Positions 11,487-24,600 of a stretch of DNA of 64,000 bases are shown here, piece by piece. Where the stretch lies: NCBI GenBank assembly GCA_965153355.1, contig OZ231126.1, positions 7,874,001 to 7,938,000 on the forward strand. The letters run 5' to 3'. Position 1 is the stretch's first letter. Each line of letters opens with the position of its first letter. Both the position numbers and the translations under genes were made by a program. The notes beneath the pieces were generated by a model. The model was not told the origin of the DNA and made no database searches. It saw only the letters and a program-made list of their open reading frames with translations. Origin of the DNA: Flaccisagitta enflata (taxonomy: Eukaryota; Chaetognatha; Sagittoidea; Aphragmophora).

Positions 11487-11643
11487 GATGCTGATAATCC
11501 CGGGGACAATCGTAATAATGGCGATGATGCTGATATTCTCTTGACCAATCATAATTATGCCGGTGATGCTGAAATTTCCTAGCCTAATCATAATTATGCC
11601 GGTGATGCTGATATGTGCTGGACCAATCGTGAGGCTTGTCTTA
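11487..11643. repeat. 39-bp minisatellite anchored by TGATGCTGA
   Basis: Four consecutive 39-bp units, each starting TGATGCTGA and containing an ACCAATC or TAATCATAATTATGCCGG segment. Confidence 0.85.
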
Positions 11644-12816
11644 TTGGCCAATCAGATTGAAATCGCCAAAATTAATGTTCATCGACGAATTTCGTTTTAT
11701 AATTATACATATTCTTTTTTTTCAAAGAAAATTGGCACGATTGGTAAATTATCAGTACATTAACAAATTCCCTTGGTTCTCTTATTGCTTCAAGTATTTT
11801 TTTGGATAAAAAAACTTAAGTAAACTATTTTTAAGTTTTATCATAAACTAAATTCGTTTAAGATAACCATATTTTCGTGGATCAGCATTTCGTCACATTG
11901 TGTCCAATTTATATTTGATCACGTAAATTATTTTTTGCAACAATAAAACTTTTACAAAAATTAAAAAATTTCAATAAAAGGAATATTACTCGTTTTCATG
12001 TATTTTATCCGTTGTTTCTGCAAATGGAAGAGTATATCACATATATAGCAATAGATCGTTAAAACAATCTCTTAGCAATGTGTTGTTTCAATGAATAAGA
12101 GTACAGCAGCAGAAATTTCAATGAATAGATATAGAACATTCAATAATAGAGATCAATCAATAAGGCACAAGGACGCATAATCGGAATAATAAGGCACAAG
12201 TTACGGTACCATATGGGTAAGATCACGGAAGCTAGGCATAATCGATAAATCCCAGGCAAGTCAAGACAAACAGCAACACCGCGCCTCATATCTCCTGTTG
12301 CCCGCGCTGTGGATCACTGCAATCCCGCCCACACACCCGACACCCAACCACCTCGCACCTGAACCCCCCGTACCTAGCCAGGAACCCCCCCCCCTTGACT
12401 CCCTCTTGAAGGCCGCCAACGAGCCCCGCCCCCTCTGAGCCTCCGGCAACGTTGCCCACTCCTTGGGCACCCTGTACCCCACCGACCTGTGGTCCCTAGT
12501 AGCCAGATAAATACCCGCCCTTGCTGACCTTGTCCCATACCCATGGACCCCTCAATCCTGCCCGGCATAGCTGCCTGGTTTTCTGGTAGCCGGCCATTCC
12601 AGAAACGCCAGGCGTGGACCCTGAGTTGTTGCCTGTACAGGTCCTCAACCTTAAGCATGCCATGCCATGCCAAATTCAGTCAGCTAGTAAAAGAGAATAA
12701 ATGTGTATTTCGAATTACGTTATCATTACTGATTTTACCCCCTCAATCATGTTTCGGTAATACAACGCTTATCGTTTCTAATTATTAGGGCTAATTCCAT
12801 GATAATCAGTTTCAAA
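11644..12816. other. Upstream region of the MATH-like/BTB gene
   Basis: AT-rich to about 12240, then a GC-rich, C-run-containing stretch to 12650. No gene recognised. Any promoter for the downstream gene should lie here, but no motif is convincing. Confidence 0.35.
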
Positions 12817-14068
12817 ATGGCATCAGCATCTCACCAGAGCCTGGATACATACTGGGCTTGCTTTGGAATGACAATAAGCAACGTCGGTTCCAAATTCGCT
12901 AAGAAGAAAATCGTCAAGTCTCGTCCATTCCGTAGCGAACAAGATCCCTACAACTGTTACTTCGAAATGAGACTCTCTTTTGGATCAGAAAACCGGGATT
13001 CCTGGCTTCAAGCTCACGTCCGCAACACGACATCCGACGTTACTTATCAGAGATTGAAGTACACGCTTCGCGACAACATCGACAACGTTCTGCAGACAGT
13101 TCAACACGTCGATACGAACACAATCTCAGAAAAAGGAAACGACTTCGGTTGGACCGACTTCTATGACGCCGAAATATTGGCAAACCCAGAAGCCATCGTA
13201 TGGCGAGTAATCTGCGAGGTCCAGTACGAACCGTACGTGAAACCCGTGGACCCGCCTCCCCGTCCAATAGGTAGGTTTCAATGCTCACTAATCTATGATA
13301 TAGCAATGTCACAATGAAACTGTCGCCAGAGTTGAAGGGTAAAGTTTGTCGCCAATGCATCGTCGTCTTCTACACGAATCCTCCTCCTACATAGGTAGTA
13401 TCGGCGATGACTACCTCCAGCTTTGGGAGAGCGGTGATAACGCCGACGTCATCTTCAATGTCAAAGACGTCGAGATCAAAGCCCACAGAACCGTCCTCAT
13501 GGCGAGATCGTCATACTTCAAGACGATGTTCAACGCGAATATGAACGAGTCCACATCCGGAAAAATCAACGTCCCCGACGCTGATCCTGGCGCTTTTAAA
13601 AGTATGAATTTGGACAACATTACTACTCAACAATATCTAAAATAAGGACAAGAGCCTTTGGAGCTCTTACTGTTGTTTAATCCGGACCCATCACAACTAT
13701 CCTTTAAATTTCTGTATCATAATTCGATAATTCTATTAACAGGTATGTTGGAATTTCTTTACGGTGGCGTGTCTCCGAAAGACCTCGCCGTGACGGCAAT
13801 GGATCTCTTCACCATCGCGGACAAATACGACGTCAAAGAATTGGTCGAAATGTGCGAAAAACATATCTTGGACAATATCGACGCGGAAAACGTCATCGAT
13901 ACGATTATTCTAGCGGAACAGCACGGACGTGAAGAGCTGATGGCGCGTGCCAAAATCGTTCTAAAGGCAAATCTTAACGTGGTTCAGCGTTCAAAGAAGA
14001 ATCGCCAGAAGCTGGAAGAACGACCGGCTCTCCTATTCGACCTTTTCGTATTTTACGCCGGTCAGTAG
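12817..14068 (+). CDS. MATH-like/BTB (speckle-type POZ family) protein, three exons
   Basis: Exons 12817-13270, 13395-13601 and 13743-14068 join in phase (987 nt, 328 residues plus TAG), each with GT donor and AG acceptor. I start at MASASHQS; an in-frame ATG at 12799 adds six residues. Residues 1-150 hold a diverged MATH-like region (LDTYWACFGMTI, CYFEMRLSFGS, WTDFYDAEI, WRVICEVQYEP). Residues about 155-265 are a BTB/POZ domain: LWESGDNADVIFNV, IKAHRTVLMARSSYFKTMF, MLEFLYGG and LFTIADKYDVKELVEMCEKH. The rest (DAENVIDTIILAEQHG, LMARAKIVLKANL) fits a 3-box/BACK extension. In SPOP-type proteins MATH binds substrate and BTB/3-box binds Cullin-3; such an adaptor role is inferred. AATAAA occurs at 14119-14124. 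BTB identity is firm; the MATH assignment is moderate. Confidence 0.85.
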
Positions 14069-14888
14069 ATGCAAGATCAACTCTTGATATGCCACGTGAA
14101 GCATTAACGGTGACCACTAATAAATCATCGCCTCCACCCCCACCTCATGAGGTTCTCGCTTCTCAATATTTGCTTCACTCGTTATCGTCAATGTCCATGA
14201 TTTTGTTCATCGCATTTTGCAGCGTCAATAGATATGATTCTTAATTACAACGATGCCCATTTAACACAAAAATCATTTACTGTTAAGTAGTTTCCTTATT
14301 TTGCTTCACTGATGTTTTTAAATCAATCATGGTCATTTCGATGCTTCAATTAACATACATTGTTTCATGTATAAACCATGCTCTAGTGATATCTCCATAA
14401 ACATGATAGTTTGGTTGTTCATGGAGCACCAACAAACTCGGTGGAAACAACAAACTTAATTCACTAAGGTTATTTAGGACAACGAGTGATCAAAAAGTAA
14501 AATGGTGCAATGAAGAGTCATGGATATGACAAACATTCACTACTTTAAAAGACAACCCATTACAATCAATCAATGGATGATTTAAATAAATAATTGAAGA
14601 ACTGTAATTGAATGTAATGGGTTGAATGACAAGAATCGCTTGTGATGCTGAAAAATTGATCAGAGCGGGTTGTTTTGATTTTATCGTTACCGGTTGCAAT
14701 GTATTCTCCGAAAATCGCGTTCACTTATCGAGGGTATTCCGTGGAGTAAACGATGATCGGCTCAGTATCGTCAAACAGCGCCGACGCGTCGGTAGGTCCG
14801 GCAGAGGTGGCGTCACGTCCGGTCGATGAGGCGCCGTCATCAACGTCATTTCGAGTCATCAAATTGACGTCACCATACCGACTTTTGA
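14069..14888. other. Downstream region of the MATH-like/BTB gene
   Basis: Holds the probable poly(A) signal at 14119-14124; otherwise AT-rich with no gene recognised. Confidence 0.4.
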
Positions 14889-14968
14889 CGAATCCAACGA
14901 TTATCTTCAACTTTGGGACAGCGGTGACAACTTCAACATAATCCTGCATGTTAATACTGAGTGTTTTA
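14889..14968 (+). pseudogene. Fragment of a paralogous BTB exon
   Basis: Reading GAA-TCC-AAC-GAT gives ESNDYLQLWDSGDNFNIILH, closely matching the start of exon 2 of the neighbouring gene (DDYLQLWESGDNADVIFNV). The match breaks off near 14965 and no further BTB exon follows, so this is a truncated tandem duplicate. A working exon with a distant partner is less likely because the satellite begins downstream. Confidence 0.7.
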
Positions 14969-15002
14969 GTTCAGTAAAGATTTTGAATGGCGTGTTTGTG
15001 AA

Positions 15003-15150
15003 GTGATGCTGAAATGTAAATATGGTGCTGTAATGTTTAATGATTCTGAAATGTCAATATGATGCTGAAATGCCAATATGATGCTGTCTTGTTAAATGAT
15101 GCTGAAATGTCAATATGATGCTGAAATGTCAATATTATGCGGAATTGCTT
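15003..15150. repeat. 18-19 bp minisatellite anchored by TGATGCTGA
   Basis: About seven units of TGATGCTGAAATGTCAATA and variants. Confidence 0.8.
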
Positions 15151-15152
15151 GT

Positions 15153-15300
15153 TGATACTAAATCCACCTGTTAACGCGTATGTTTTAGCCCCTCACATTT
15201 AATTATCTCACTTTTAAAAAACAGTTATCACATCAAATTGAAAATATTATTACAGTTCATCACAGTTGTCATTAGAGATCTACCCTTTAAGTCAAGGTGC
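15153..15300. repeat. Diverged half unit of the 388-bp satellite
   Basis: From TTGATACTAAATCCACCTGT to ATTAGAGATCTACCCTTTAA it matches the CCCC-rich left half of the satellite unit. The matching right half resumes near 15700, so about 400 bp has been inserted within one unit. Confidence 0.8.
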
Positions 15301-15534
15301 ACAGGAAGGGGCAATTTTCGCGATCAAATAATATTCTAAAAAAAAGTAAAGATGATTAACTTAAAATTTCTTTAAAAAAAAATAATATTTTTAGTATATA
15401 TTGTTAATTTATTTGCATTGAGAATCATTTATGTGAATAAAATCAGTTGGAAAAATTGAGAAAAATAAAAGAAAATTTATTCCCATTTCTTGATTTCTCT
15501 TAGGTGAAATTCTTAATTTGTCTCTGAGCGCAAT

Positions 15535-15609
15535 AATTTGCATTTTTAAGAACATGGCCCTATTCTAAAGACACACATGAAAAAAGCCATGTTCTTAAAA
15601 ATGCAAATT
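15535..15609. repeat. Perfect 24-bp inverted repeat
   Basis: Arms 15535-15558 and 15586-15609 are exact complements (core GCATTTTTAAGAACATGGC), 27-nt spacer. It sits in the sequence that splits the first satellite unit and shares AAGAACAT with the fold-back at 37231-37596. Confidence 0.9.
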
Positions 15610-15689
15610 TCTGCATTTCAAGAAAAATTAAAAATTTCACGTGAAACGACTTTCCAACTTTGCTTTTCGTTTGCACCGCGACTTTAGAG

Positions 15690-18600
15690 GTAATATCATT
15701 TGACTTCTTTACAGTTCATTACACTTGTTATTATAGTTCAGTTTCTTGAATGGGAGGGGCTAAAAGGGTGGGGTTTAATGGGGGATTTAGTTACAAATTT
15801 GATCAACTGTAATAAACTGTAATGAACTGTAATGGGTTGTAATGGCTATTGATGCTGATAACCTGTTTTAACCCATTACAGCCCATTACAGTCCATTACA
15901 GTCCATTACAGTCCATTACAGTTCATTACAGTTGATACTAAATCCCCCTGTAAACCCGTACCTATTAGCCCCTCCCATTCAAGAATCTCACCTTTAAAGA
16001 ACCAATATCACATCAAATTGAGAATATCATTACAGTTCATTACAGTTGTCATTAGAGCTCTACCCTAAGAGGAAGAGCTGTAATGACTCTTTACTTCATT
16101 ACAGTTCATTACGGTTGCTATTATAGTTCAGTTTCTTGAATGGGAGGGGCTAAAAGGTAGGGGTTTAACAGGGGATTTAGAAACAATTTCATGAACTGTA
16201 ATGAACTGTAATGAACCGTAATGAACTGTAATGGGTTGTAATAGCTAGTGATGCTGATTCGTTGTTGTAACCCATTACAGTCCATTACAGTCCATTACAG
16301 TCCATTACAGTCCATTACGGTCTATTACAGTCCATTACAGTTGATACTAAATCCCCCTGTAAACCCCTACCTATTAGCCCCTCCCATTCAAGAATCTCAC
16401 CTTTAAATAACCAATATCACATCAAATTGAGAATATCATTACAGTTCATTACAGTTGTCATTAGAGCTCTACCCTAAGAGGAAGAGCTGTAATGACATTT
16501 GACTTCATTACAGTTCATTACGGTTGTTATTATAGTTCAGTTTCTTGAATGGGAGGGGCTAAAAGGTAGGGGTTTAACGGGGGATTTAGAAACAATTTCA
16601 TGAACTGTAATGAACTGTAATGAACTGTAATGAACTGTAATGAACTGTAATGAACTGTAATGAACTGTAATGAACTGTAATGGGTTGTTCTAGCTATTGA
16701 TGCTGATTTGTTGTAACCCATTACAGTCCATTACAGTCCATTACAGTCCATTACGGTTGATACTAAATCCCCCTGTAAACCCCTACCTATTAGCCCCTCC
16801 CATTCAAGAATCTCACCTTTAAAGAACCAATATCACATCAAATTGAGAATATCATTACAGTTCATTACAGTTGTCATTAGAGCTCTACCCTAAGAGCAAG
16901 AGCTGTAATGACATTTGACTTCATTACAGTTCATTACGATTGTTATTATAGTTCAGTTTCTTGAATGGGAGGGGCTAAAAGGTAGGGGTTTAACAGGGGA
17001 TTTAGAAACAATTTCATGAACTGTAATGAACTGTAATGAACTGTAATGGGTTGTTATAGTTAGTGATGCTGATTCGTTATTGTAACCCATTACAGTCCAT
17101 TACAGTCCATTACAGTCCATTACAGTCCATTACAGTTGATACTAAATCCCCCTATAAACCCCTACCTATTAGCCCCTCCCATTCAAGAATCTCACCTTTA
17201 AAGAACCAATATCAAATCAAATTGAGAATATCATTACAGTTCATTACAGTTGTCATTAGAGCTTTACCCTAAGAGGAAGAGCTGTAATGACATTTGACTT
17301 CATTACAGTTCATTACGGTTGTTATTATATTTCAGTTTCTTGAATGGGAGGGGCTAAAAGGTAGGGGTTTAACAGGGGATTTAGAAACAATTTCATGAAC
17401 CGTAATGAACTGTAATGAACTGTAATGGGTTGTATTAGTTATTAATGCTAATTTGTTGTAACCCATTACGGCCCATTACAGTCCATTACAGTCCATTACA
17501 GTCCATTACAGTTGATACTAAATCCCCCTGTAAACCCCTACCTATTAGCCCCTCCCATTCAAGAATCTCACCTTTAAAGAACCAATATCACATCAAATTG
17601 AGAATATCATTACAGTTCATTACAGTTGTCATTAGAGCTCTACCCTAAGAGGAAGAGCTGTAATGACATTTGACTTCATTATGGTTCATTACGGTTGTTA
17701 TTATAGTTCAGTTTCTTGAATGGGAGGGGCTAAAAGGTAGGGGTTTAACAGGGGATTTAGAAACAATTTCATGAACTGTAATGAACTGTAATGAACTGTA
17801 ATGAACTGTAATGAACTGTAATGGGTTGTATTAGTTATTAATGCTAATTTGTTGTAACCCATTACGGCCCATTACAGTCCATTACAGTCCATTACAGTTG
17901 ATACTAAATCCCCCTGTAAACCCCTACCTATTAGCCCCTCCCATTCAAGAATCTCACCTTTAAAGAACCAATATCACATCAAATTGAGAATATCATTACA
18001 GTTCATTACAGTTGTCATTAGAGCTCTACCCTAAGAGGAAGAGCTGTAATGACATTTGACTTCATTACAGTTCATTACGGTTGTTATCATAGTTCAGTTT
18101 CTTGAATGGGAGGGGCTAAAAGGTAGGGGTTTAACAGGGGATTTAGAAAATTTCATGAACTGTAATGAACTGTAATGAACTGTAATGGGTTGTAATAGCT
18201 AGTGATGCTGATTTTTTGTTGTAAGCCATTACAGTCCATTACAGTCCATTACAGTTCATTACAGTTGATAATAAATCCCCCTGTAAACCCCTACCTATTA
18301 GCCCCTCCCATTCAAGAATCTCACCTTTAAAGAACCAATATCACATCAAATTGAGAATATCATTACAGTTCATTACAGTTGTCATTAGAGCTCTACCCTA
18401 AGAGGAAGAGCTGTAATGACTCTTTACTTCATTACAGTTCATTACGGTTGCTATTATAGTTCAGTTTCTTGAATGGGAGGGGCTAAAAGGTAGGGGTTTA
18501 ACGGGGGATTTAGAAACAATTTCATGAACTGTAATGAACTGTAATGAACCGTAATGAACTGTAATGGGTTGTAATAGCTAGTGATGCTGATTCGTTGTTG

Positions 18601-21600
18601 TAACCCATTACAGTCCATTACAGTCCATTACAGTCCATTACAGTTGGTACTAAATCCCCCTGTAAACCCCTACCTATTAGCCCCTCCCATTCAAGAATCT
18701 CACCTTTAAAGAACCAATATCACATCAAATTGAGAATATCATTACAGTTCATTACAGTTGTCATTAGAGCTCTACCCTAAGAGGAAGAGCTGTAATGACA
18801 TTTGACTTCATTACAGTTCATTACGGTTGCTATTATAGTTCAGTTTCTTGAATGGGAGGGGCTAAAAGGTAGGGGTTTAACAGGGGATTTAGAAACAATT
18901 TGATGAACTGTAATGAACTGTAATGAACTGTAATGAACTGTAATGGGTTGTAATAGCTAGTGATGCTAAATTGTTGTTGTAACCCATTACAGCCCATTAC
19001 AGTCCATTACAGTCCATTACAGTTGATACTAAATCCCCCTGTAAACCCCTACCTATTAGCCCCTCCCATTCAAGAATCTCACCTTTAAAGAACCAATATC
19101 ACATCAAATTGAGAATACCATTACAGTTCATTACAGTTGTCATTAGAGCTCTACCCTAAGAGGAAGAGCTGTAATGACATTTGACTTCATTACAGTCCAT
19201 TTTGGTTGTTATTATAGTTCAGTTTCTTGAATGGGAGGGGCTAAAAGGTAGGGGTTTAACAGGGGATTTAGAAACAATTTGATGAACTGTAATGAACTGT
19301 AATGAACTGTAATGAACTGTAATGAACTGTAATGGGTTGTAATAGCTAGTGATGCTGAATTGTTGTTGTAACCCATTACAGCCCATTACAGTCCATTACA
19401 GTCCATTACAGTTGATACTAAATCCCCCTGTAAACCCCTACCTATTAGCCCCTCCCATTCAAGAATCTCACCTTCAAAGAACCAATATCACATCAAACTG
19501 AAAATATCATTACAGTTCATTACAGTTGTCATTAGAGCTCTACCCTAAGAGGAAGAGCTGTAATGACATTTGACTTCATTACAGTCCATTTTGGTTGTTA
19601 TTATAGTTCAGTTTCTTGAATGGGAGGGGCTAAAAGGTAGGGGTTTAACAGGGGATTTAGAAACAATTTGACGAACTGTAATGAACTGTAATGAACTGTA
19701 ATGGGTTGTAATAGCTAGTGATGCTGAATTGTTGTTGTAACCCATTACAGCCCATTACAGTCCATTACAGTCCATTACAGTTGATACTAAATCCCCCTGT
19801 AAACCCCTACCTATTAGCCCCTCCCATTCAAGAATCTCACCTTCAAAGAACCAATATCACATCAAACTGAAAATATCATTACAGTTCATTACAGTTGTCA
19901 TTAGAGCTCTACCCTAAGAGGAAGAGCTGTAATGACATTTGACTTCATTACAGTCCATTTTGGTTGTTATTATAGTTCAGTATCTTGAATGGGAGGGGCT
20001 AAAAGGTAGGGGTTTAACAGGGGATTTAGAAACAATTTGATGAACTGTAATGAACTGTAATGAACTGTAATGAACTGTAATGGGTTGTAATAGCTAGTGA
20101 TGCTGATTTGTTGTTGTAACCCATTACAGCCCATTACAGTCCATTACAGTCCATTACAGTCCATTACAGTTGATACTAAATCCCCCTGTAAACCCCTACC
20201 TATTAGCCCCTCCCATTCAAGAATCTCACCTTTAAAGAACCAATATCACATCAAACTGAAAATATCATTACAGTTCATTACAGTTGTCATTAGAGCTCTA
20301 CCCTAAGAGGAAGAGCTGTAATGACATTTGACTTCATTACAGTCCATTTTGGTTGTTATTATAGTTCAGTTTCTTGAATGGGAGGGGCTAAAAGGTAGGG
20401 GTTTAATGGGGGATTTAGAAACAATTTGATGAACTGTAATGAACTGTAATGAACTGTAATGAACTGTAATAGGTTGTAATAGCTAGTGATGCTGATTTGT
20501 TGTTGTAGCCCATTAAAGCCCATTACAGTCCATTACAGTCCATTACAGTTGATACTAAATCCCCCTGTAAACCCCTACCTATTAGCCCCTCCCATTCAAG
20601 AATCTCACCTTTAAAGAACCAATATCACATCAAATTGAGAATACCATTACAGTTCATTACAGTTGTCATTAGAGCTCTACCCTAAGAGGAAGAGCTGTAA
20701 TGACATTTGACTTCATTACAGTCCATTTTGGTTGTTATTATAGTTCAGTTTCTTGAATGGGAGGGGCTAAAAGGTAGGGGTTTAACAGGGGATTTAGAAA
20801 CAATTTGATGAACTGTAATGAACTGTAATGAACTGTAATGAACTGTAATGAACTGTAATGAACTGTAATGAACTGTAATGGGTTGTAATAGCTAGTGATG
20901 CTGAATTGTTGTTCTAACCCATTACAGCCCATTACAGTCCATTACAGTCCATTACAGTCCATTACAGTTGATACTAAATCCCCCTGTAAACCCCTACCTA
21001 TTAGCCCCTCCCATTCAAGAATCTCACCTTCAAAGAACCAATATCACATCAAACTGAAAATATCATTACAGTTCATTACAGTTGTCATTAGAGCTCTACC
21101 CTAAGAGGAAGAGCTGTAATGACATTTGACTTCATTACAGTCCATTTTGGTTGTTATTATAGTTCAGTTTCTTGAATGGGAGGGGCTAAAAGGTAGGGGT
21201 TTAACAGGGGATTTAGAAACAATTTGATGAACTGTAATGAACTGTAATGAACTGTAATGAACTGTAATGGGTTGTAATAGCTAGTGATGCTGAATTGTTG
21301 TTGTAACCCATTACAGCCCATTACAGTCCATTACAGTCCATTACAGTTGATACTAAATCCCCCTGTAAACCCCTACCTATTAGCCCCTCCCATTCAAGAA
21401 TCTCACCTTCAAAGAACCAATATCACATCAAACTGAAAATATCATTACAGTTCATTACAGTTGTCATTAGAGCTCTACCCTAAGAGGAAGAGCTGTAATG
21501 ACATTTGACTTCATTACAGTCCATTTTGGTTGTTATTATAGTTCAGTTTCTTGAATGGGAGGGGCTAAAAGGTAGGGGTTTAACAGGGGATTTAGAAACA

Positions 21601-24600
21601 ATTTGATGAACTGTAATGAACTGTAATGAACTGTAATGAACTGTAATGGGTTGTAATAGCTAGTGATGCTGAATTGTTGTTCTAACCCATTACAGCCCAT
21701 TACAGTCCATTACAGTCCATTACAGTTGATACTAAATCCCCCTGTAAACCCCTACCTATTAGCCCCTCCCATTCAAGAATCTCACCTTCAAAGAACCAAT
21801 ATCACATCAAACTGAAAATATCATTACAGTTCATTACAGTTGTCATTAGAGCTCTACCCTAAGAGGAAGAGCTGTAATGACATTTGACTTCATTACAGTC
21901 CATTTTGGTTGTTATTATAGTTCAGTATCTTGAATGGGAGGGGCTAAAAGGTAGGGGTTTAACAGGGGATTTAGAAACAATTTGATGAACTGTAATGAAC
22001 TGTAATGAACTGTAATGAACTGTAATGGGTTGTAATAGCTAGTGATGCTGAATTGTTGTTCTAACCCATTACAGCCCATTACAGTCCATTACAGTCCATT
22101 ACAGTTGATACTAAATCCCCCTGTAAACCCCTACCTATTAGCCCCTCCCATTCAAGAATCTCACCTTCAAAGAACCAATATCACATCAAACTGAAAATAT
22201 CATTACAGTTCATTACAGTTGTCACAGAGCTCTACCTAAGAGGAAGAGGCTGTAATGACATTTGACTTCATTACAGTCATTTTGGTTGTTATTATAGTTC
22301 AGTTTCTTGAATGGGAGGGGCTAAAAGGCAGGGGGTTTAATAGTTTAGAAACAATTCTGAACTGTAATGAACTGTAATGAACTGTAATGAACTGTAATAG
22401 GTTGTAATAGCTAGTGATGCTGATTTGTTGTTGCAGCCATTAAAGCCCATTACAGTCCATTACAGTCCATTACAGTCCATTACAGTTGATACTAAATCCC
22501 CCTGTAAACCCCTACCTATTAGCCCCTCCCATTCAAGAATCTCACCTTTAAAGAACCAATATCACATCAAATTGAGAATACCATTACAGTTCATTACAGT
22601 TGTCATTAGAGCTCTACCCTAAGAGGAAGAGCTGTAATGACATTTGACTTCATTACAGTCCATTTTGGTTGTTATTATAGTTCAGTTTCTTGAATGGGAG
22701 GGGCTAAAAGGTAGGGGTTTAACAGGGGATTTAGAAACAATTTGATGAACTGTAATGAACTGTAATGAACTGTAATGAACTGTAATGAACTGTAATGAAC
22801 TGTAATGAACTGTAATGAACTGTAATGAACTGTAATGAACTGTAATGGGTTGTAATAGCTAGTGATGCTGAATTGTTGTTCTAACCCATTACAGCCCATT
22901 ACAGTCCATTACAGTCCATTACAGTCCATTACAGTTGATACTAAATCCCCCTGTAAACCCCTACCTATTAGCCCCTCCCATTCAAGAATCTCACCTTCAA
23001 AGAACCAATATCACATCAAACTGAAAATATCATTACAGTTCATTACAGTTGTCATTAGAGCTCTACCCTAAGAGGAAGAGCTGTAATGACATTTGACTTC
23101 ATTACAGTCCATTTTGGTTGTTATTATAGTTCAGTTTCTTGAATGGGAGGGGCTAAAAGGTAGGGGTTTAACAGGGGATTTAGAAACAATTTGATGAACT
23201 GTAATGAACTGTAATGAACTGTAATGAACTGTAATGGGTTGTAATAGCTAGTGATGCTGAATTGTTGTTGTAACCCATTACAGCCCATTACAGTCCATTA
23301 CAGTCCATTACAGTTGATACTAAATCCCCCTGTAAACCCCTACCTATTAGCCCCTCCCATTCAAGAATCTCACCTTCAAAGAACCAATATCACATCAAAC
23401 TGAAAATATCATTACAGTTCATTACAGTTGTCATTAGAGCTCTACCCTAAGAGGAAGAGCTGTAATGACATTTGACTTCATTACAGTCCATTTTGGTTGT
23501 TATTATAGTTCAGTTTCTTGAATGGGAGGGGCTAAAAGGTAGGGGTTTAACAGGGGATTTAGAAACAATTTGATGAACTGTAATGAACTGTAATGAACTG
23601 TAATGAACTGTAATGGGTTGTAATAGCTAGTGATGCTGAATTGTTGTTCTAACCCATTACAGCCCATTACAGTCCATTACAGTCCATTACAGTTGATACT
23701 AAATCCCCCTGTAAACCCCTACCTATTAGCCCCTCCCATTCAAGAATCTCACCTTTAAAGAACCAATATCACATCAAATTGAGAATATCATTACAGTTCA
23801 TTACAGTTGTCATTAGAGCTCTACCCTAAGAGGAAGAGCTGTAATGACATTTGACTTCATTACAGTTCATTACGGTTGTTATTATAGTTCAGTTTCTTGA
23901 ATGGGAGGGGCTAAAAGGTAGGGGTTTAACAGGGGATTTAGAAACAATTTCATGAACTGTAATGAACTGTAATGAACTGTAATGAACTGTAATGGGTTGT
24001 AATAGCTAGTGATGCTGATTTGTTGTTGTAACCCATTACAGCCCATTACAGTCCATTACAGTCCATTACAGTCCATTACAGTTGATACTAAATCCCCCTG
24101 TAAACCCCTACCTATTAGCCCCTCCCATTCAAGAATCTCACCTTTAAAGAACCAATATCACATCAAATTGAGAATATCATTACAGTTCATTACAGTTGTC
24201 ATTAGAGCTCTACCCTAAGAGGAAGAGCTGTAATGACATTTGACTTCATTACAGTTCATTACGGTTGTTATTATAGTTCAGTTTCTTGAATGGGAGGGGC
24301 TAAAAGGTAGGGGTTTAACAGGGGATTTAGAAACAATTTCATGAACTGTAATGAACTGTAATGAACTGTAATGAACTGTAATGGGTTGTATTAGTTATCA
24401 ATGCTAATTTGTTGTAACCCATTACGGCCCATTACAGTCCATTACAGTCCATTACAGTTGATACTAAATCCCCCCGTAAACCCCTACCTATTAGCCCCTC
24501 CCATTCAAGAATCTCACCTTTAAAGAACCAATATCACATCAAATTGAGAATATCATTACAGTTCATTACAGTTGTCATTAGAGCTCTACCCTAAGAGGAA

